Below are positions 1 through 7,363 of a stretch of 64,000 nucleotides of DNA, piece by piece; the stretch's first letter is position 1, and every line of letters starts with the position of its first letter. The stretch lies in assembly GCF_000422825.1 (NCBI RefSeq), contig NZ_KE383928.1:508930-572929 (forward strand). Direction: 5' to 3'. The notes beneath the pieces were generated by a model. It had not been told where the DNA came from. It made no database searches and worked only from the letters and a program-made list of their open reading frames with translations. Origin of the DNA: Nocardioides insulae DSM 17944. Its GTDB lineage: Bacteria; Actinomycetota; Actinomycetes; Propionibacteriales; Nocardioidaceae. The translations under genes and the position numbers were made by a program.

Positions 1-342
1 CTGCGGCACCGGTGGAGCGGGCGTCGTACCCAGGGCTTCGGGTATCGCGACACGATCGGCGTGCGGGTCGGGTCGTGGAAGTACCTGCGGTACGAGTTCT
101 CCGGCGAGCTCTACGACCTGGCCGCCGACCCCAACGAACTGGACAACCTCTGGCGCGAGCCGAGCGCCGCGCCCGTGAAGCGGAAGCTGGCGCGGATCTG
201 GCGCCGGCTCAAGGACTGTGCGGGTCGGGAATGCCAGCTCCGGCTGCCCCGATCCCTGGCCCAGGACGCCGCCGCGACGCGCGAGTTGACCGATGCCCAG
301 CTGGCTGGTGTGCGTCGTCGTACCGGCGTCCCGCAAGGCTGA
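1..342 (+). CDS. Sulfatase family protein, C-terminal fragment (5' end outside window)
   Basis: The open frame enters from the left edge and ends at TGA 340-342, so only the last 113 codons are present. The stretch GSWKYLRYEF followed by ELYDLAADPNELDNL is the usual C-terminal sub-domain of type I sulfatases/alkaline-phosphatase-superfamily arylsulfatases, which hydrolyse sulfate esters. The catalytic Cys/Ser (formylglycine) region would lie upstream and cannot be seen, so activity and substrate are unknown. The tail after the family motif is basic (KRKLARIWRRLK). A GTG at 61 is in frame but internal to the conserved region and is not a real start. The assignment rests on the LYDL-D-P-E-NL motif only. 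Confidence 0.75.
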   Translation: MRHRWSGRRTQGFGYRDTIGVRVGSWKYLRYEFSGELYDLAADPNELDNLWREPSAAPVKRKLARIWRRLKDCAGRECQLRLPRSLAQDAAATRELTDAQLAGVRRRTGVPQG

Positions 343-632
343 GGTGGCGCGAACTCCTGCCCGCTCGGCACCAGGTCGGCGGATTCGTGGGAAATAATCG
401 CGGGAAAGCTTCCCAATCGCCGCGAGGTTGGTAGTGTCGACCACGCAACAGGTGCAAGTTCCTGCTGGTCTGACGCCCGCGGAGTTTGTGATCCAACGGC
501 GTTTCTGCTCTGTGCCCTTCCGGCCGGTTTCGGATGGGGGGGACACCACAGGTCGGAGCGACGTGTCACCGCATCTGATGTGGGGCCGTTGACAATGACG
601 GCCTCTCGCCCCGACTAAGGAGTAACAGAGCA
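343..632 (+). promoter_or_regulatory. Upstream region of the cold-shock gene
   Basis: This 290-bp stretch holds no convincing gene. Two candidate promoters are visible. A TAGTGT -10 at 432-437 would give an untranslated leader of about 190 nt, in line with the long leaders of csp mRNAs. A TTGACA at 589-594 with GACTAA at 613-618 (18-bp spacer) also looks like a housekeeping promoter. Its start site would fall near 625, downstream of the AAGGAG Shine-Dalgarno at 617-622, so it may be fortuitous. Confidence 0.4.
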
Positions 633-836
633 ATGGCTCAGGGCACCGTGAAGTGGTTCAACGCCGAGAAGGGTTTCGGCTTCATCGCGCAGGAGGACGG
701 CGGCGACGACGTCTTCGTGCACTACTCGGCTATTCAGTCCAGTGGTTACAAGTCTCTTGACGAGAACCAGAAGGTCGAGTTCGACGTCACCCAGGGCCCG
801 AAGGGTCCCCAGGCGGAGAACGTCGTTCCGCTCTGA
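633..836 (+). CDS. cspA: Cold-shock protein, CspA family
   Basis: A 67-aa single cold-shock domain. It binds single-stranded RNA/DNA and melts RNA structure in the cytoplasm. The RNP1 motif (KGFGFI, residues 14-19) and RNP2 motif (VFVHYSAI, about residues 27-34) are intact, and length and order match the family. The start ATG at 633 follows AAGGAG at 617-622 with a 10-nt spacer. It is monocistronic: a strong hairpin closes it at 862-891, and the next gene is transcribed separately. Family-level identity is secure. Whether it is cold-inducible or constitutive cannot be told from sequence. Confidence 0.95.
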   Translation: MAQGTVKWFNAEKGFGFIAQEDGGDDVFVHYSAIQSSGYKSLDENQKVEFDVTQGPKGPQAENVVPL

Positions 837-861
837 TCCCACCGGATCAGCGCTTCTTCGC

Positions 862-891
862 GAGGCCTCGCCCCTTCGGGGGCGGGGCCTC
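862..891 (+). terminator. Hairpin terminator after cspA
   Basis: A 13-bp stem (862-874 with 879-891, one G-U pair) is closed by a TTCG tetraloop. There is no real T-tract after it, only the short run TTT at 898-900. It sits 26 bp past the csp stop. Confidence 0.85.
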
Positions 892-926
892 GTGCCATTT
901 CCGGACCCATCGCCCTCTTGGAGCAG

Positions 927-942
927 ATACCATAGGGGGGTA
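927..942 (+). promoter_or_regulatory. Candidate CsoR operator and csoR promoter
   Basis: TACC (928-931) and GGTA (939-942) form an inverted pair around a G-rich centre just before csoR. CsoR operators in actinobacteria are G/C-tract pseudo-palindromes of this kind. TACCAT at 928-933 could be the -10 element, so binding would block initiation. Autoregulation of csoR-copZ-copA is the family norm; the site itself is an inference. Confidence 0.45.
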
Positions 943-955
943 GGGTGGAGTGATG

Positions 956-1261
956 ATGAGCGAGCACGCGGAGCACCAACACGGCTACATCCACCGCAAG
1001 GACGACTACCTCAAGCGACTGCGCCGGATCGAGGGGCAGGCGCGAGGGCTGCAGCGGATGGTCGAGGAGGAGAAGTACTGCATCGACATCCTCACCCAGG
1101 TCTCCGCGATGACCAGGGCCCTGCACGCGGTCTCACTGGGGCTCCTCGAGGAGCACATGAACCACTGCGTGCTGGACGCGGCGCGGGCGGGGGAGGACGC
1201 CGAGGCGCGCGCCAAGGTGACCGAGGCCGTGGACGCCATCAACCGCCTGGTCCGTTCCTGA
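956..1261 (+). CDS. csoR: CsoR-family copper-sensing repressor
   Basis: A 101-aa all-helical DUF156 repressor that releases DNA when it binds Cu(I). The Cys-His-Cys metal triad is present: Cys in KYCIDIL (residue 42), then His and Cys four residues apart in EHMNHC (67 and 71). The conserved DYLKRLRRIEGQARGL segment contributes to DNA binding. The N-terminus adds a His-rich stretch (EHAEHQHGYIH) that could also touch metal. GTG 950, ATG 953 and ATG 956 are all in frame; I chose 956 because GGTGGAG at 944-950 is correctly spaced for it. It is followed by copZ and copA, which fixes the likely signal as copper rather than nickel or formaldehyde. Confidence 0.92.
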   Translation: MSEHAEHQHGYIHRKDDYLKRLRRIEGQARGLQRMVEEEKYCIDILTQVSAMTRALHAVSLGLLEEHMNHCVLDAARAGEDAEARAKVTEAVDAINRLVRS

Positions 1262-1307
1262 GCGCCGCAGCCTGCGTCCGGACAACCACTGAGAAGCGAG
1301 GAACTCC

Positions 1308-1511
1308 ATGAGCACCACCACCTGGACCGTCACCGGGATGACCTGCGAGCACTGCGTCGCCTCCGTCACCGAGGAGCTCAGCGAGCTCCCCGGCGTCGAG
1401 AACGTCGCGGTCACCCTCGAGACCGGCACCGTGCAGGTGACCAGCGCCGGCCCGCTCAGCCGTGAGCAGGTCGGGGCAGCCGTCACCGAGGCGGGCTACG
1501 AGTTGGCATGA
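1308..1511 (+). CDS. copZ: Copper chaperone, CopZ-like HMA domain
   Basis: A 67-aa heavy-metal-associated domain with the metal site GMTCEHC at residues 10-16. It carries Cu(I) in the cytoplasm and delivers it to the efflux ATPase encoded next. The fold signature (GMxCxxC near the N-terminus, GVENVAV, EAGYEL at the end) is complete. The stop overlaps the copA start by 4 bp (ATGA at 1508-1511), implying translational coupling and matched stoichiometry. The start ATG 1308 follows AGCGAGGAAC, a weak Shine-Dalgarno. Confidence 0.93.
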   Translation: MSTTTWTVTGMTCEHCVASVTEELSELPGVENVAVTLETGTVQVTSAGPLSREQVGAAVTEAGYELA

Positions 1512-3760
1512 ACACCACCAGGACGCCCGAGCGCACGGCCGCACCCGGCGGGGCCGAGGAGCTGGAGCTCGCGATCTCCGGGATGACCTGCGCGTCGTGC
1601 GCCAACCGGATCGAGCGCAAGCTCAACAAGCTCGACGGCGTCACCGCGACCGTCAACTACGCCACCGAGAAGGCCACTGTGTCCTTCCCCGGCACGGTCA
1701 CGCCCGACCAGCTCGTCGCCACCGTCGAGGCGGCCGGGTACGGCGCCGTCGTACCGCGCCGGGATCCCGTACCTGCCGACGGCGAGCACGAGATCGAGGA
1801 CCCCGACCGCGCACTGCGGCAGCGGCTGATCGTCTCGGCGGTGCTCACGGTGCCGGTCGTCGCGATGGCGATGATCCCGGCCCTCCAGTTCACCAACTGG
1901 CAGTGGCTCTCCCTGACCCTGGCCGCGCCGGTGGTCGTCTGGGGCGGCTGGCCCTTCCACCGCGCCGCCTGGACCAACCTGCGACACGGCAGCACGACGA
2001 TGGACACGCTGGTCTCGGTCGGCACCCTGGCGGCGTTCGGCTGGTCGCTCTACGCGCTCTTCTGGGGTACCGCGGGGCATCCCGGCATGACCCACCCCTT
2101 CACGTTCGCCGCGGAGCGCGGCGACGCGGCCGGCGACATCTACCTGGAGGCCGCCGCCGGGGTCACCACCCTGATCCTGCTGGGGCGGTACGCCGAGGCG
2201 CGGGCCAAGCGCCGCGCCGGAGCCGCGCTGCGGGCCCTGCTCGAGCTCGGCGCCAAGGACGTCGCGGTCCTGCGCGGAGGCGCCGAGGTGAGGGTGCCGG
2301 TCGAGCAGCTGGTCGTCGGCGACCGCTTCGTGGTGCGGCCGGGGGAGAAGATCGCCACCGACGGCGTGGTCCTGGAGGGCAGCTCCGCGGTCGACGAGTC
2401 GATGCTCACCGGTGAGTCGGTGCCCGTCGAGGTCGGCGTGAACAGCGACGTCGTGGGGGCCACCGTGAACGCCTCCGGGCGGCTGGTCGTGCGTGCCACC
2501 CGGGTCGGTGCGGACACCCAACTCGCCCAGCTGGCCCGACTGGTCGAGGACGCCCAGGCCGGGAAGGCGCCGGTGCAACGGCTCGCCGACCGGATCTCCG
2601 GGGTCTTCGTACCCGTGGTGATCGTGCTGGCGCTGCTCACCTTCGCCTTCTGGCTGGTCACGGGCGGCGGTTCGGCGCTGGCCTTCAGCGCCGCCATCTC
2701 CGTGCTGATCATCGCCTGCCCCTGCGCGCTTGGCCTGGCCACTCCCACCGCGCTGATGGTGGGCACCGGCCGGGGTGCCCAGCTCGGCATCGTGATCAAG
2801 GGACCGGAGGTGCTCGAGTCGACCCGCACCGTCGACACCGTCGTGCTCGACAAGACCGGGACCGTCACCTCCGGTCGGATGCAGCTGACCGACGTGGTTC
2901 CCGGCAGCGGAGAGTCGCGCACGGAGGTTCTCGCCCTGGCCGCTGCGCTGGAGTCGGCCTCCGAGCACCCGGTGGCCCGCGCCGTCGTCGCGGCCGCGGG
3001 GGAGACCCGACCGGTGGAGGCCTTCGCCAACCTGGAGGGGCTGGGTGTCGAGGGCACCGTCGACGGGCATGCGGTCGTGCTCGGCCGGCCGCGGCTGTTG
3101 GAGGAGCGACAGCTCCCGCTGACCCCCGAGCTGGCCGCCGCGACGGAGCGTGCCCGCAGCGAGGGGCGGACCGCCGTGGCGGTTGGCTGGGACGGCTCCG
3201 CCCGGGGGATCCTGATCGTCGCCGACGAGCCCAAGTCGACCTCCGCCGCGGCCATCGCCGGCTTCCGCGAGCTAGGCCTCACGCCGTACCTCCTCACCGG
3301 CGACCACGACGTGGTCGCCCGCCGGGTGGCGGCCGAGGTGGGCATCGACGCCGAGCACGTGATCGCCGACGTCCTGCCGGCAGAGAAGGTCGAGGTGGTC
3401 CGCCGCCTCCAGCAGGAGGGTCGGGTGGTCGCGATGGTCGGCGACGGGGTCAACGACGCCGCCGCGCTCGCCCGGGCGGATCTCGGGATCGCGATGGGCA
3501 CCGGCACCGACGTCGCCATCGAGGCCAGTGACCTCACCCTCGTGCGGGATGAGTTGCCAGTCGCGGTGGACGCCGTCCGGCTCTCCCGACGCACCCTGCG
3601 CACGATCAAGGGCAACCTGTTCTGGGCCTTCGGATACAACGTCGCGGCGATCCCGCTGGCCGCTGCCGGCCTGCTCACCCCGATGATCGCCGGCGCCGCG
3701 ATGGCGTTCTCGTCGGTCTTCGTGGTCGGCAACTCGCTGCGCCTGCGTCGGTTCCGCTGA
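1508..3760 (+). CDS. copA: Cu(+)-exporting P1B-type ATPase
   Basis: A 750-aa heavy-metal pump of the cytoplasmic membrane that exports Cu(I) at the cost of ATP. In order: one N-terminal HMA domain (GMTCASC, residues 25-31); paired transmembrane helices; the actuator loop with the TGES motif; the transport helix CPC (404-406) followed by [15 protein letters not shown]; the phosphorylated Asp in DKTGT (Asp448); the ATP-binding SEHPVAR motif; and the hinge [10 protein letters not shown] near the C-terminus. CPC plus the csoR/copZ context supports Cu(I) specificity. Translation is coupled to copZ by an ATGA overlap. Nothing is missing compared with the family. Confidence 0.96.
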   Translation: MNTTRTPERTAAPGGAEELELAISGMTCASCANRIERKLNKLDGVTATVNYATEKATVSFPGTVTPDQLVATVEAAGYGAVVPRRDPVPADGEHEIEDPDRALRQRLIVSAVLTVPVVAMAMIPALQFTNWQWLSLTLAAPVVVWGGWPFHRAAWTNLRHGSTTMDTLVSVGTLAAFGWSLYALFWGTAGHPGMTHPFTFAAERGDAAGDIYLEAAAGVTTLILLGRYAEARAKRRAGAALRALLELGAKDVAVLRGGAEVRVPVEQLVVGDRFVVRPGEKIATDGVVLEGSSAVDESMLTGESVPVEVGVNSDVVGATVNASGRLVVRATRVGADTQLAQLARLVEDAQAGKAPVQRLADRISGVFVPVVIVLALLTFAFWLVTGGGSALAFSAAISVLIIACPCALGLATPTALMVGTGRGAQLGIVIKGPEVLESTRTVDTVVLDKTGTVTSGRMQLTDVVPGSGESRTEVLALAAALESASEHPVARAVVAAAGETRPVEAFANLEGLGVEGTVDGHAVVLGRPRLLEERQLPLTPELAAATERARSEGRTAVAVGWDGSARGILIVADEPKSTSAAAIAGFRELGLTPYLLTGDHDVVARRVAAEVGIDAEHVIADVLPAEKVEVVRRLQQEGRVVAMVGDGVNDAAALARADLGIAMGTGTDVAIEASDLTLVRDELPVAVDAVRLSRRTLRTIKGNLFWAFGYNVAAIPLAAAGLLTPMIAGAAMAFSSVFVVGNSLRLRRFR

Positions 3761-3761
3761 G

Positions 3762-3780
3762 CCCGAGCCGTCGACTCGGG
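3762..3780 (+). terminator. Small hairpin after copA
   Basis: CCCGAG (3762-3767) pairs with CTCGGG (3775-3780) around a 7-nt loop, starting 2 bp after the copA stop. It is short and lacks a T-tract, so it may be a weak terminator. Confidence 0.4.
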
Positions 3781-3893
3781 ATGGGACCGCGGATCCAGCG
3801 GGCCGGGAACCGGGTCGCCGGGCTGTGCAGGCATCGGCGTGCTAGAAGGCTCCCGTTCACCTGCCGCTCCGTGTGGGGACCTACCCTTGCGCC

Positions 3894-4787
3894 ATGCCTC
3901 CCGGGGAACTCGCGGCCGTCCTCGCCGCCGGCGCCGTCGTGCTGCGCAAGACCGAGAAGCACTGGCAGGTGCTCCTGGTCCACCGGCCTCGCTACGACGA
4001 CTGGTCCTTCCCGAAGGGCAAGGTCGACCCGGGGGAGCACGTCACCGCGGCCGCGGTCCGTGAGGTGAAGGAGGAGACGGGTCTCGATGTGCGGCTGATG
4101 CGCCGGCTGGGGGCCCAGCAGTACCAGGTGGCGAAGGGCGCGAAGCGGGTCGACTACTGGACGGCCCGCGTGGTCGGGAACGACGACGTGGAGTCCTACC
4201 GGCCCAACGCCGAGATCGACCGGGTCGTCTGGGTCCAGGCGACCGAGGCACACGAACTGCTCACCTACCCGCACGACCGGGTGACCCTGGACGAGGCACT
4301 CGTACGCCGTCGCCGGACCGAGACCGTGCTCGTGCTGCGCCACTCCGACGCGCTGTCGCGCAGCGAGTGGTCCGGCCCGGATGCGGAGCGCCCGCTCCTC
4401 CCGGCCGGGCAGCGCCAGGCGCGGGCCCTGGTGCCGGTGCTGTCGGCGTACGGCGTCCGCAGGGTGATCACCTCGCCCAGCGTCCGATGCGCGGACACGG
4501 TCGTGCCCTGGGCGGAGGCGAACCCCGGGGCCAGGGACGTGGAGGGGGCGAGCGGACTCAGCGAGGAGGAGGCCACCGGGCGGGGCGTGGCCAAGCTGAC
4601 CAGGCGGGTGGTCGACGCCCTCGACGACCACGGACCGACTGTGTTGTGCACCCATCGGCCGGTGCTGCCGCTCGTCTTCTCGGCGCTCGGCGTCCCGGAC
4701 GTCCGGCTGCGGAAGGGTGAACTGGTGGCGGTGCAGCTGCGGGAGGGCCGCGTGGTGGACCAGGACCGGCACCTCGCCGAAGGCTGA
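3894..4787 (+). CDS. mutT1: MutT1-like NUDIX hydrolase fused to a histidine phosphatase domain
   Basis: A 297-aa two-domain protein. The N-terminal half has a full Nudix box (G42 through ETGL, with REVKEE), which hydrolyses nucleoside diphosphate derivatives. The C-terminal half begins at VLVLRHSDA, the RH signature of the histidine phosphatase superfamily, and keeps the later His in LCTHRPVLP. This architecture is that of mycobacterial MutT1, which sanitises 8-oxo-(d)GTP and diadenosine polyphosphates. ATG 3894 is preferred over the in-frame GTG 3873 because TACCCT at 3882-3887 sits 6 nt upstream, giving a leaderless mRNA. In mycobacteria mutT1 neighbours ppk; here a pst cluster separates them. 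Confidence 0.88.
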   Translation: MPPGELAAVLAAGAVVLRKTEKHWQVLLVHRPRYDDWSFPKGKVDPGEHVTAAAVREVKEETGLDVRLMRRLGAQQYQVAKGAKRVDYWTARVVGNDDVESYRPNAEIDRVVWVQATEAHELLTYPHDRVTLDEALVRRRRTETVLVLRHSDALSRSEWSGPDAERPLLPAGQRQARALVPVLSAYGVRRVITSPSVRCADTVVPWAEANPGARDVEGASGLSEEEATGRGVAKLTRRVVDALDDHGPTVLCTHRPVLPLVFSALGVPDVRLRKGELVAVQLREGRVVDQDRHLAEG

Positions 4788-4843
4788 CCCCGGCCGCCGC
4801 ACGAGTGTGGGGCGGGCCACACCGTCAAGCCCTCCCGGTGCTT

Positions 4844-4920
4844 GTTCACCTGTTCGCTGCCATCTTCACGGCCATCCGTCGCCGAACGGGCAGATCGAGT
4901 TCATCGCTCGTTCACCGACG
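4844..4920 (+). promoter_or_regulatory. PHO boxes upstream of pstS
   Basis: Two adjacent 11-bp direct-repeat units start with GTTCATC (4899-4909) and GTTCACC (4910-4920). A third GTTCACC unit starts at 4844, and a TTCACGG lies at 4865-4871. Contiguous 11-bp units with a GTTCACC core match the PhoP operator (PHO box) of actinobacteria. This predicts phosphate-starvation induction by a PhoR-PhoP pair encoded elsewhere. The gene start is 75 bp further on. Confidence 0.75.
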
Positions 4921-4994
4921 GCCCGGTAACCGGACACTTCGACTCCTTAGCGTCGCTGCGACAACACGGTCAATCCCCCTGTAGGAGTATCGAA

Positions 4995-6107
4995 GTGAAG
5001 CTCACTTCCTATCGCCGCGCGATCGTTCCGGGCGTTGCTGCGCTGGCCATCGCACTCTCGGCCTGTTCCGCCGGTAACGAAGGCGACTCGGACTCCGGCT
5101 CCGCGTCGGAGGGCGAGGCCCTGTCGGGCACGCTCCAGGGCGGCGGCGCCTCCTCTCAGGAGAAGGCTCAGAACGCCTGGGTCGCGGGCATCCAGGACGC
5201 CAACCCGGACCTCACCGTCAACTACGAGCCGGTGGGCTCGGGCGACGGTCGCGCCAACTTCATCAGCGGCGGTTACGCCTTCGCGGGCACCGACTCGGCG
5301 CTGAACGACGACGAGGGTGAGCTCACCTCGGCCACCGAGACCTGCGGCGGCGAGTCGCCGATCCAGGTCCCCGCCTACGTCTCGCCGATCGCGATCGTCT
5401 ACAACCTCCCCGGCGTGGACGAGCTCCACCTGGACGCCGCTACCGCGTCGGACATCTTCGCCGGCAAGATCAAGACCTGGGACGACCCCAAGATCGCCGC
5501 GCTCAACGAGGGCGTCGAGCTGCCCAGTACCAACATCTCCCCGGTTCACCGCTCCGATGACTCCGGCACCCAGGAGAACTTCACCGCCTACCTGGCCGAG
5601 GCCGGCACCTGGGCCGAGGAGCCCGAGGGCGTGTGGCCGGCCAAGCTCGGCGGCGAGGGCGCCGACGGCACCTCCGGCGTCGTGGGCGCGGTCCAGGCCG
5701 GCGAGGGCACCATCGGCTTCGTCGACCACAGCGCCGCCGTCGCCGCCGACCTGACCCAGGTCTCGGTCAAGGTCGGCGAGGAGTTCGTGGAGCCGTCCGC
5801 CGAGGGCGCCGCCGCCGTGCTGGGCGTCTCCGAGAGCGCCGGGCTCACCGACACCGACATGGCTGTCGAGCTCGCCCGCGACACCACCGAGGCGGGCGTG
5901 TACCCCGTCGTGCTGGTCTCCTACCTGCTGGCCTGCCAGACCTACGACGACGCGGAGACCGCCGACCTGGTCAAGGGCTACCTGACCTACGTGCTCTCGC
6001 CGGAGGGCCAGGAGGCCGCCGCCGCCGAGGCCGGCTCCGCGCCGCTCGCCGAGGAGACCGCGTCCGAGGCGCAGGGCCTCATCGACGGGATCTCGGCCAC
6101 CGAGTGA
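4995..6107 (+). CDS. pstS: Phosphate ABC transporter substrate-binding lipoprotein
   Basis: A 370-aa secreted lipoprotein that captures inorganic phosphate outside the membrane for PstCAB. The signal peptide (basic KLTSYRR, hydrophobic core) ends in lipobox L-S-A-C with Cys24 as the lipid anchor. The mature part is a PstS-type bilobal domain with the SDDSGTQENF phosphate-binding motif. GTG 4995 follows GGAG (4984-4987) at a good distance. A longer in-frame start exists upstream, but it would bury the signal peptide and cross the PHO boxes. It is the first gene of the pst operon and is separated from pstC by two hairpins that may raise its relative expression. Confidence 0.95.
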   Translation: MKLTSYRRAIVPGVAALAIALSACSAGNEGDSDSGSASEGEALSGTLQGGGASSQEKAQNAWVAGIQDANPDLTVNYEPVGSGDGRANFISGGYAFAGTDSALNDDEGELTSATETCGGESPIQVPAYVSPIAIVYNLPGVDELHLDAATASDIFAGKIKTWDDPKIAALNEGVELPSTNISPVHRSDDSGTQENFTAYLAEAGTWAEEPEGVWPAKLGGEGADGTSGVVGAVQAGEGTIGFVDHSAAVAADLTQVSVKVGEEFVEPSAEGAAAVLGVSESAGLTDTDMAVELARDTTEAGVYPVVLVSYLLACQTYDDAETADLVKGYLTYVLSPEGQEAAAAEAGSAPLAEETASEAQGLIDGISATE

Positions 6108-6114
6108 TCACGGC

Positions 6115-6199
6115 GTCGCGGGCGGTGCCATCCGCCCGCGACGTCACCGCCGGCCGTGCGGCAGCCCCCAAGGTCCGGGCCTTGGACGGGTTGCCGCAC
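6115..6199 (+). promoter_or_regulatory. Two stem-loops between pstS and pstC
   Basis: Hairpin 1: 11-bp perfect stem 6115-6125/6132-6142 with a 6-nt loop. Hairpin 2: outer 8-bp stem 6156-6163/6192-6199 with an inner CCAAGG/CCTTGG stem and a small bulge. No T-tract follows. Such structures after the binding-protein gene of ABC operons often stabilise the upstream message or cause partial termination, giving an excess of PstS over PstCAB. That role is inferred here. Confidence 0.6.
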
Positions 6200-6238
6200 A
6201 GCCGCTTGTCATCCAGCACTTCAAGGAGCGCCCCCAAC

Positions 6239-7204
6239 GTGTCCACGAGCCTCGACTCCCCACCGGAGCTCATGCCTCCCGAGGACGAGCCCCAATTGGA
6301 GGGGCACTCGACCTTCGGTGACCGGTTCTTCCGGTTCCTCGCCACCTCCGCCGGCGTCGCGATCATGGTCGCGCTGGCCCTGGTCTTCCTCTTCCTCGGC
6401 CTCGAGGGCTTCCCAGGGTTCGACGTCGACCCGTCCAACTACGACGGGAAGGGCAGCTTCGGCAGCCTGGTCCTCGCCCTGCTCTTCGGTACGACGTACG
6501 CCGCGATCATCGCGCTGATCATCGCGGTGCCGTTCGCCATCGGGGTCGCACTGTTCATCTCGCACTACGCTCCGCGCTGGCTGTCCAAGCCCACGGCGTA
6601 CGTCATCGACCTGCTGGCCGCGGTGCCCTCGGTGGTCTTCGGCCTGTGGGGCGGACTGGCCTTCGGGCCCTACATCCAGCCCGCGCACGTGTGGCTGCAC
6701 GAGCACCTGAGCTGGCTGCCGTTCTTCTCGCCGACGCCGTCCGCGACCGGCCGCACCATGCTCACCGCCGGCTTCGTGCTGGCCATCATGATCCTGCCGA
6801 TCATCACCTCGCTGTGCCGCGAGATCTTCGCCCAGACGCCGCGACTGCACGAGGAGGCGGCGCTCGCGTTGGGGGCGACCCGCTGGGAGACCGTGCGGTA
6901 CGCCGTCTTCCCCTACGCCCGCTCCGGCATGGTCAGCGCCGTGATGCTCGGGCTGGGGCGTGCCCTCGGCGAGACGATGGCGGTCTCGATGGTGCTCTCC
7001 TCGGCGCCGATCATCACGTTGGGGATCATCGGCTCGGAGAACTCCCGCACCATCGCCGCGCACATCGCCCAGAACTACAAGGAGACGACTCCTGACAAGG
7101 TGGCCGTGCTCATCGCCTGTGGCCTCGTCCTGTTCGCCTTCACCTTCGCTGTGAACGCCCTGGCGCGCTACATCGTCCAGCGCGGCGAGAGGAGCCACGC
7201 ATGA
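6239..7204 (+). CDS. pstC: Phosphate ABC transporter permease PstC
   Basis: A 321-aa integral membrane permease that forms the phosphate channel with PstA. About six hydrophobic helices are visible, plus the cytoplasmic EAA-type loop EEAALALGATRWETVRYAVFP that docks the ATPase, and the GLGRALGETMAV segment typical of PstC. GTG 6239 is chosen because AAGGAG lies at 6222-6227; the reading frame stays open far upstream through pstS in another frame, which is not coding. Its stop TGA 7202-7204 overlaps ATG 7201, the start of the first copy of a tandem repeat, rather than pstA itself. Confidence 0.94.
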   Translation: MSTSLDSPPELMPPEDEPQLEGHSTFGDRFFRFLATSAGVAIMVALALVFLFLGLEGFPGFDVDPSNYDGKGSFGSLVLALLFGTTYAAIIALIIAVPFAIGVALFISHYAPRWLSKPTAYVIDLLAAVPSVVFGLWGGLAFGPYIQPAHVWLHEHLSWLPFFSPTPSATGRTMLTAGFVLAIMILPIITSLCREIFAQTPRLHEEAALALGATRWETVRYAVFPYARSGMVSAVMLGLGRALGETMAVSMVLSSAPIITLGIIGSENSRTIAAHIAQNYKETTPDKVAVLIACGLVLFAFTFAVNALARYIVQRGERSHA

Positions 7205-7257
7205 ACACCCCATCCGAATGCTCGCTCCGCTCCGCTTCGAACGGGGGCCCCGCATGA
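7201..7257 (+). CDS. Repeat-encoded mini-ORF 1 (18 aa)
   Basis: ATG 7201 overlaps the pstC stop (ATGA). The frame encodes MNTPSECSLRSASNGGPA and stops at TGA 7255-7257, which overlaps the next ATG. The GGGGG run 6 nt before the next ATG could act as a weak ribosome site. Translation is plausible by coupling, but the product may be meaningless. Confidence 0.35.
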   Translation: MNTPSECSLRSASNGGPA

Positions 7258-7310
7258 ACACCCCATCCGAATGCTCGCTCCGCTCCGCTTCGAACGGGGG
7301 CCCCGCATGA
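7254..7310 (+). CDS. Repeat-encoded mini-ORF 2 (18 aa)
   Basis: Identical in sequence to mini-ORF 1. It begins at ATG 7254 and stops at TGA 7308-7310, overlapping ATG 7307. See the 53-bp repeat entry. Confidence 0.35.
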   Translation: MNTPSECSLRSASNGGPA

Positions 7311-7363
7311 GCACCCCATCCGAATGCTCGCTCCGCTCCGCTTCGAACGGGGGCCCCGCATGA
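7307..7363 (+). CDS. Repeat-encoded mini-ORF 3 (18 aa)
   Basis: Same peptide with Asn2 changed to Ser. Its stop TGA 7361-7363 overlaps the pstA start ATG 7360, so the chain of couplings reaches pstA without a gap. Confidence 0.35.
   Translation: MSTPSECSLRSASNGGPA

Larger units (their letters stand above)
7201..7359 (+). repeat. Three tandem 53-bp repeats at the pstC/pstA junction
   Basis: Copies lie at 7201-7253, 7254-7306 and 7307-7359, with no spacer. Copies 1 and 2 are identical; copy 3 differs at one base (codon 2 AAC to AGC). Each copy starts with ATGA, contains TTCGAA and ends in a GGGGGCCCCGC tract. The pstA start (ATGAGCAC at 7360) repeats the first 8 bases of copy 3. Each unit therefore opens an 18-codon ORF that ends on the ATGA of the next unit or of pstA. 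Confidence 0.97.

Noticed and set aside
343..632. A small gene or cold-shock RNA thermometer before cspA
   Set aside because: Open frames here lack codon structure and start signals. A structured leader is possible, but I could not identify a specific thermometer element.
7201..7359. CRISPR-like array
   Set aside because: The repeats are contiguous with no spacers, lie inside an operon junction and have no cas genes nearby.
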